This document shows, piece by piece, positions 31,151 through 35,710 of a DNA stretch of 35,710 nucleotides (positions are counted from its first letter, which is position 1; every line of letters starts with the position of its first letter). The translations under genes were made by a program, and so were the position numbers. The notes beneath the pieces are model-generated. The model made no database searches and was not told the DNA's origin. It was given only the letters and a program-made list of their open reading frames with translations. Source of the DNA: an uncultured Granulosicoccaceae bacterium (GTDB lineage: Bacteria > Pseudomonadota > Gammaproteobacteria > Granulosicoccales > Granulosicoccaceae). Location of the stretch: NCBI GenBank assembly GCA_937930305.1, contig CALGLE010000046.1, positions 1 through 35,710 of the forward strand, read 5' to 3'.

Positions 31151-32602
31151 TTAGGCGGCCTTGTCGCCAGGAACTAAACGTTCCGAAATATAGGCCAACA
31201 GGCTTTCTTCTTCTGGGGCGCTGATGCCATCGTGCAACATGAGCTCTTGCAGATGGTCGACTAACGCTTGTTTTTGCGCAGGCGATTGGTTTTGTAGTTG
31301 ATCCAGTGCTTGATCCAGTTTTTGCCGGGTACCTTTTTCGCTTTTCAGTAGTAAGGGATATTCGTTATGGGTATAACAGCGCATAGCGTTGTTGAAATTT
31401 ACTCGTGTCTTCTCATCGTTGTAACCCGCCATTCCCACCATAACCGACAGCACGACGGACAACTCTTTTTCGAATGTCTCAACCGGTAGGGCCATGCCGG
31501 CTGCACCCACACTCATAGAACCCTGTGAGCGCTTGCTGTTGTTTTTTCCGGTTTCCTCTTCGCTGTCGCGGCGAGCTCGGCTGCGTTTTTTTACAAGAAA
31601 GTGTGGCTCGATCAAGGAAATACGTGCATCCGGAGCAGGATGATTTGCCAGCCATCCAGAAAATAATTTGTGTTTCCAAGGCCCCTTAATGCAAAGATGC
31701 TCCAATTCACCCGCGTAAACAGAATCCAAAGAGGGTTTCTTTGGATCGTTAGATGAGGTATCCAACACACTGGCTAAGCCCCAGGTATCTCGGGTGTATT
31801 GAACCGCTTTAGCATCCGCTAACAATTCTCGTTTTCTAGAAAAACCCGCTTTTATAATGTCGCCGAATAATACGAGGATGAAACCTAAAAAGCATAAAAA
31901 GATGCCAGCGACGAACGCAATAATAAATCCACCGGAGTGATTATCTCCAAGCATCGACAGAGCACTCGATTCTCGATGAGTATTATCACTTGCTCCATCC
32001 AGCAGGGATTCTCCCAGTTCGTTGATGGCATTTAATCCGCCAAGCGCCACTAGCATTCTCATGTTAAGTTTTAAATCTTGATTGGCAATATGCGCATATT
32101 CATGCGCAACAACCGCAGATGTTTCATCTCGATCCAATTCGTTAATTACACCTTGAGTCACAACAAGCGCGGGGTTATCTTGTTTGCCCAATACGAAGGC
32201 ATTGATGCCGGGTTCGTTTCGAAGGACGAAGCAGGGGAGTGGATTCTCAGAAGAAGCGACCGCCATTTCGGCGACGATATGGGTCAGCTCTCGCTCTTTA
32301 CCTGTAGCGGTCGAGTCATCCAGTTGCTCAGCACCAAAAACTTCGGCCAAAACTCCACCACCGTAGTTTATATCCCGATGTCGTTCGTAGCACTTATAAA
32401 GGATGTACCCCCAGGTGAGGCTTACGATAGATATTTGCACCCATTGGGGCTCAATGCTGGGATACCCGAAACTCAATAATTTGGCGAATACTAGGGCAAG
32501 CTTACTGATGAACCAGCCAAACACCAGCATGGCAGCGGAAAAGACCCCTAATAAAATAAGAGAGTTTCGTCTGGCGGTGTCTTGCAGTCCGAAGAAATTC
32601 AC
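31151..32602 (-). CDS. M48-family membrane metalloprotease with a TerB-like C-terminal domain
   Basis: GTG start. The 483-residue protein has two N-terminal membrane helices (about residues 14-43 and 53-71), the zinc motif H167-E-Y-A-H171 in VVAHEYAHIANQDL, a third helix or pair around 220-250, and the second ligand region KRELLADAKAVQYTRD with the Glu. This is the HtpX/Ste24-like M48B arrangement, expected to cleave membrane proteins from the cytoplasmic side. After a charged linker (RSRARRDSEEETGKNNSKRS) the last about 95 residues (LSVVLSVMVGMAGYNDEKTR to LLAYISERLV, with MLHDGISAPEEESLL) resemble a TerB-like helical domain. M48-TerB fusions occur in other proteobacteria. Confidence 0.88.
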   Translation of the reverse strand: MNFFGLQDTARRNSLILLGVFSAAMLVFGWFISKLALVFAKLLSFGYPSIEPQWVQISIVSLTWGYILYKCYERHRDINYGGGVLAEVFGAEQLDDSTATGKERELTHIVAEMAVASSENPLPCFVLRNEPGINAFVLGKQDNPALVVTQGVINELDRDETSAVVAHEYAHIANQDLKLNMRMLVALGGLNAINELGESLLDGASDNTHRESSALSMLGDNHSGGFIIAFVAGIFLCFLGFILVLFGDIIKAGFSRKRELLADAKAVQYTRDTWGLASVLDTSSNDPKKPSLDSVYAGELEHLCIKGPWKHKLFSGWLANHPAPDARISLIEPHFLVKKRSRARRDSEEETGKNNSKRSQGSMSVGAAGMALPVETFEKELSVVLSVMVGMAGYNDEKTRVNFNNAMRCYTHNEYPLLLKSEKGTRQKLDQALDQLQNQSPAQKQALVDHLQELMLHDGISAPEEESLLAYISERLVPGDKAA

Positions 32603-32696
32603 AAACAGGTCCGTACTGGTCGCTAAAAAAGGAAATATTCAGTAACCGGATTATCGGCGGGTACTCTGAATGTCTAACCGGTTCTCGATGTGATTG

Positions 32697-32725
32697 AGCA
32701 GCAGACCCATAAAGGCTCTGCTGCT
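32697..32725 (+). terminator. Hairpin with T-rich tail between lysR and the M48 gene
   Basis: AGCAGCAGA / TCTGCTGCT forms a 9-bp stem with an 11-base loop, followed on the plus strand by TTGCTTTT. Both neighbouring genes are on the minus strand, on which no T-run follows the stem; so it would end plus-strand (antisense) transcription, or act as a weaker stop for lysR. No promoter on the plus strand was identified for it. Confidence 0.4.
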
Positions 32726-32786
32726 TTGCTTTTAAGGCGAGAACTGATTCTCAGTTTATTTAGTCAGCTTCGCAAGGTAAGTTTAG

Positions 32787-33689
32787 CTATACCGCGATGT
32801 CTTCATATAATCTTGGCTTACTGGTGTCGGAAAATAGCGCTTGAACACTGCGAACAAACACATCGGCTATGCCTTTGTTTGGGCCATCGGTTACATAGGC
32901 GTTTATTTGATAGCGCGGTAAGGTGGGTAAGCGGGTGCCCTTGGTTGTAAATGGTATTGGAGCTGTGCCCGGAGCAGAAAATCCTTCAATATCGGCACGA
33001 ATTCCAAGATCAGCTGCAACCGCAATGGACGATAAATCAAAACGGTGCGGATTAACGGTTAACGCATCTACCCATTCAATACCAGCAGATTCCAAAGCAT
33101 CAGTAACCGGCTTGTAGAACATGCATTCGCCCACAAACGCAATGGGAACAGGGCTGCGCTTCCAAGCATTCCCTCCTAGGGCGCCAGTCCAAACTAAATT
33201 TCGTGACATTAAACATTGACCGTTATCGCCTACGCCAAATTCTGTCGTTAGAATCAAATCCAATTTTCCATCTTTAAAACATTCCAACAAAATGGGCGTG
33301 TCGTCGATGGTAAAACTCACGGTAACTTCAGGATAATCGTTTACAAAGCGCTTGAGTGCTTCTGGAACATAGGTGTGAGCTAAATCCGTTGGAACTCCTA
33401 TGCGTACTGTACCGCCATGGTTGATGTTGGTCAGTCGATCAATGGCATCATCATTAATGGCAACTAATTTTTTAGCATAGTTAAGCAGTTGTTCCGCTTC
33501 ACGTGTGGGTTTCATCGTGCGCCCGTCTCGTTGAAGTAACGTGGTGTCTAGCGTTTCTTCCAAACGCTTTATTTGCATACTAACGGTGGATTGAGTGAGG
33601 TTTAGTTTATTCGCCGCCTTTGTAATACCTGCCATGTCGATGACCGTGATTAACGAGCGCAACGTACCGATATCTAAATTCCTTTGCAT
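32787..33689 (-). CDS. LysR-family transcriptional regulator
   Basis: From ATG 33689 the protein has 300 residues; a GGAGGA 5-6 bases upstream fixes this start against a longer frame. The HTH is LITVIDMAGITKAANKLNLT and QSTVSMQIKRLEETLDTTLL with the family's R-D-G-R. The effector domain starts at GTVRIGVPTDLAHTYVPEAL. The effector is unknown. It is divergent from the DUF1127 gene, and the gap contains five GATAG/CTATC half-sites, suggesting control of itself and of the DUF1127/saccharopine dehydrogenase genes. Confidence 0.92.
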   Translation of the reverse strand: MQRNLDIGTLRSLITVIDMAGITKAANKLNLTQSTVSMQIKRLEETLDTTLLQRDGRTMKPTREAEQLLNYAKKLVAINDDAIDRLTNINHGGTVRIGVPTDLAHTYVPEALKRFVNDYPEVTVSFTIDDTPILLECFKDGKLDLILTTEFGVGDNGQCLMSRNLVWTGALGGNAWKRSPVPIAFVGECMFYKPVTDALESAGIEWVDALTVNPHRFDLSSIAVAADLGIRADIEGFSAPGTAPIPFTTKGTRLPTLPRYQINAYVTDGPNKGIADVFVRSVQALFSDTSKPRLYEDIAV

Positions 33690-33725
33690 AGATTCCTCCG
33701 CGGAATACGCATCAATAAATTTGAT

Positions 33726-33853
33726 GATAGAAATCACTGTTGTTGATGAAGCGACAACTATCAAGATTCGCGATAGCTGTTATCAAAAACTATCGTTTTT
33801 CTTTCCCTTCAACCATACGCAATATAAAGGTGAAGTCCAAGACTAAGCGATAG
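33726..33853. promoter_or_regulatory. Array of five GATAG/CTATC half-sites in the lysR divergent region
   Basis: Half-sites: GATAG 33726-33730, CTATC 33758-33762, GATAG 33772-33776, CTATC 33790-33794, GATAG 33849-33853. The third and fourth extend to a perfect CGATAG-N13-CTATCG (33771-33795), a spacing usual for LysR operators. The last site lies at the DUF1127 ribosome-binding site. Confidence 0.5.
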
Positions 33854-33861
33854 GGCGAAAA

Positions 33862-34113
33862 ATGAATAATGCGATTCAAGCGGTGAGACACAACGTACCC
33901 CGACACCATATCAAGGCCATGATATTGATGCTGATCGGTCTGGTTCGGAAAACTCAGAGGACGCTTCAATTGGCACGCAGCGTTCGTGCTGAGAGAAAGG
34001 CTTTGGCAAAGCTTACTGATCGTGAGTTGAGGGATATTGGAATTGCTCGAGCCGATGCTGAGTATGAATCCAAGCGTAGCAGTCTGGACTTGCCTATCCG
34101 TCGACGAGTGTAG
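33862..34113 (+). CDS. DUF1127 domain-containing protein
   Basis: The 83-residue basic protein ends in ALAKLTDRELRDIGIARADA, the conserved DUF1127 (YjiS-like) core. The first 30 residues include a moderately hydrophobic segment (IKAMILMLIGLV). DUF1127 proteins are small arginine-rich regulators; in Agrobacterium and other alphaproteobacteria such proteins bind RNA or influence phosphate and carbon metabolism. AGGGCG precedes the ATG by 5 bases. It precedes the saccharopine dehydrogenase gene by 39 bases on the same strand. Confidence 0.88.
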   Translation: MNNAIQAVRHNVPRHHIKAMILMLIGLVRKTQRTLQLARSVRAERKALAKLTDRELRDIGIARADAEYESKRSSLDLPIRRRV

Positions 34114-34152
34114 ATATACTGAACTCATTCACTAAGTTTAAGAGTTTAGGCA

Positions 34153-35205
34153 ATGCCACATCTATGGTTGAGGGCAGAACAGCGCAGCAATGAGCAGCGA
34201 GTCGGTTTAACCCCTGCTGGGGCTAAGGCTCTGATTGACGCTGGCATATCGCTAACCGTGGAAGCATGCTCAACTCGGGTTTTTCAAAACCAAAGTTATG
34301 TGGAAGCGGGAGCCAAACTTGCCGCAGAGAACAGTTGGCCTGCCGCTCCTACAGATGCCATAATATTTGGTTTGAAAGAGTTACCCGATGACGGTACAGC
34401 CCTATCACATCGACACATTATGTTTGGTCATGCGTACAAAGGACAAGCGGCAGGGCAGTCGTTGCTCCAACGCTTTAAAGCAGGCGGGGGGGTGCTGTAC
34501 GACTTGGAGTATTTACTGGATGATTCAGATCGCAGGCTGGCAGCTTTTGGTTATTGGGCAGGTTTTGCCGGCGCTGCGGTTTCTCTGAAAGCTTGGGCTG
34601 CGCAACAACGTCAGTCAACATGCGAAGCGGTGAGCGCCTATCCGAACAAACACACCTTGTTTTCTGATGTGCAATTAGACCTATCTGAATCCAGTGGCGT
34701 TAAGCCCCGTGCCATTGTGGTTGGCGCTTTGGGGCGAGTTGGAAACGGCGTTATTGACCTATGCCATAACCTAGACTTGGACGTTACTGGGTGGGATACC
34801 GATGAAACAAGCCAGGGTGGGCCATTTCCTGAAATTCTAGATCATGATGTGTTTTTTAACTGTGTATTAGCGGATGCTCGTATCCCAATGTTCGTGCCGG
34901 ATACAGCGAAACATGCGCCCCGTCGTTTGAGTGTCATTGGCGATATCGCGTGTGATCCTGATAGCCCGTACAATCCGGTTGCGGTATACGACCGAGTAAC
35001 CAGTTGGCAGAATCCAGTCACTAGAGTTCATAACCATCCCGCATTGGACGTCATGGCAATCGACAACTTACCCTCCTTATTGCCTTTAGAAAGCTCTGAA
35101 GACTTTTCTGCTCAATTGTTGCCATCACTACTCTCTTTAAATGATCTGGATCAATCCCCTTGGAAGAGAGCTCGTGAGTTTTTTCGCACTCACAGCAATC
35201 TCTGA
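34153..35205 (+). CDS. Saccharopine dehydrogenase (NAD+, L-lysine-forming)-like enzyme
   Basis: The 350-residue protein has the alanine dehydrogenase/PNT N-terminal fold: LRAEQRSNEQRVGLTPAGAK with the E-x-R-x-x-L-T-P motif, then IIFGLKELPDDG (K75) and HIMFGHAYKGQ (H93), the two catalytic residues known from yeast Lys1. The NAD-binding part is RAIVVGALGRVGNGVIDLC. The expected reaction interconverts saccharopine with L-lysine and 2-oxoglutarate. No partner (saccharopine reductase) gene is seen, so it might work in lysine breakdown or alone. No clear Shine-Dalgarno is seen; the ATG is chosen by homology. Confidence 0.9.
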   Translation: MPHLWLRAEQRSNEQRVGLTPAGAKALIDAGISLTVEACSTRVFQNQSYVEAGAKLAAENSWPAAPTDAIIFGLKELPDDGTALSHRHIMFGHAYKGQAAGQSLLQRFKAGGGVLYDLEYLLDDSDRRLAAFGYWAGFAGAAVSLKAWAAQQRQSTCEAVSAYPNKHTLFSDVQLDLSESSGVKPRAIVVGALGRVGNGVIDLCHNLDLDVTGWDTDETSQGGPFPEILDHDVFFNCVLADARIPMFVPDTAKHAPRRLSVIGDIACDPDSPYNPVAVYDRVTSWQNPVTRVHNHPALDVMAIDNLPSLLPLESSEDFSAQLLPSLLSLNDLDQSPWKRAREFFRTHSNL

Positions 35206-35435
35206 GTTCATTCAAGACGAGCACCCACCCAGCCCGGTCTAGCACCTGAGGCATTAGTCGAAATTCAAAGCAGGTCTGACATCGAGATTCTTGCGCTCTG
35301 GGTAAATTTGGGCATAGTCATTTTCCCCGTTGCGACTTAGATTGGCGATACCCCTGTTTCATTGGTCGCCAGAGTGCTAGCATCATCAGCACCATCGGGC
35401 GTTACTCATTTCATTTTCGCGGAGCACCGTACTAA

Positions 35436-35710
35436 ATGTCTGCAATTACCCCTTGTTGTGGACCTGGATACGCATCGCCAGCTGATGCCATGCAGGCCCC
35501 TCGTGAAAAATTGCTCTACACCATCGCAATTTATGTGGGTACAGGCATTCAAAAGCCTGATTATTTGGCCACCGTCGATGCCGATCCGGAGAGTCCGACC
35601 TATTCGCAAGTTATCAGCCGTTGCGAGATGCCTGGCATCGGTGATGAATTGCATCATATGGGCTGGAACGCCTGCTCCTCTTGTTTTGAGGATGGATCTA
35701 TGGAAAGAAA
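35436..35710 (+). CDS. Selenium-binding protein 56/methanethiol oxidase, 3' end outside window
   Basis: The visible 91 residues start MSAITPCCGPGYASPADAM, then LLYTIAIYVGTG, KPDYLATVDADPESPTYSQV and DELHHMGWNACSSCFEDG. This is the N-terminus of the SBP56 family, with the C-C-G-P-G-Y start and the H-H-x-G-W-N-x-C-S-S-C motif that binds metal and selenium. Bacterial members are methanethiol oxidases, giving formaldehyde, sulfide and hydrogen peroxide; some carry a signal peptide, which this one lacks. GGAG precedes the ATG by 11 bases. The preceding 230-base gap holds only a weak inverted repeat (GGCGA/TCGCC near 35345-35373). Confidence 0.9.
   Translation, partial: MSAITPCCGPGYASPADAMQAPREKLLYTIAIYVGTGIQKPDYLATVDADPESPTYSQVISRCEMPGIGDELHHMGWNACSSCFEDGSMER

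Noticed and set aside
1..35710. tRNA, rRNA, riboswitch or complete insertion sequence
   Set aside because: No cloverleaf-like sequence, ribosomal RNA segment, known riboswitch core or transposase was recognised when reading the gaps; a covariance-model scan could still find small RNAs.

Overview
The window looks like a chromosomal segment of a Gram-negative proteobacterium, most likely a marine or soil gammaproteobacterium of roughly mid-40s to 50 % GC (by eye, not computed). The evidence is indirect: lipoprotein and Tat export signals, a proteobacterial DUF1127 protein, GntR, LysR and MarR regulators, pirin, and an FMN-dependent sulfonate-type monooxygenase. No rRNA, tRNA, CRISPR array or complete insertion sequence was seen.

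Left part (1-8582): a truncated pyridoxamine-phosphate-oxidase-like protein; a MarR/HpaR-type regulator behind a palindromic operator; a degraded duplicate of an EamA transporter gene; a lipoprotein; the intact EamA transporter; a small Tat-exported protein; then a four-gene divergent cluster (MFS transporter and SsuD-like monooxygenase to the left, GntR/UTRA regulator and Gfo/Idh dehydrogenase to the right). That cluster resembles an organosulfonate or sugar-acid utilisation locus.

Accessory stretch (8583-12231): DUF4265 and DUF6933 proteins, two PIN-domain toxin-antitoxin modules facing each other, each with a palindromic operator lying on its promoter, and a DUF2853 protein.

Centre (12228-20099): a complete ebo cluster. 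On the minus strand the order is exported DUF11-like protein, eboD, eboA, eboB, then (after eboF, which is inverted onto the plus strand) eboE and eboC. The ebo genes were linked to export of metabolite precursors in scytonemin-making cyanobacteria and to nematode repellence in a Pseudomonas, but their own product is not settled. Here EboD keeps the zinc ligands of the dehydroquinate-synthase superfamily and carries a GVKNGVN motif resembling the sedoheptulose-7-phosphate cyclases. The membrane-anchored exported protein at the head of the operon is joined to eboD stop-to-start. The 37-base eboE/eboF divergent gap contains three helically phased TGCAYRAAMC repeats.

Right part (20180-35710): a GntR/FCD regulator with an AhpD-like gene; divergent to it an aldolase-like and an Ldh-like gene, both with altered catalytic positions; a methyltransferase; pirin; a tightly packed operon of FAD oxidoreductase, epoxide hydrolase and hybrid histidine kinase; a zinc-free alcohol-dehydrogenase-like reductase; an M48 protease with a TerB-like tail; a LysR regulator with five GATAG/CTATC half-sites in front of it; a DUF1127 protein; lysine-forming saccharopine dehydrogenase; and the start of a selenium-binding protein/methanethiol oxidase running off the right edge.
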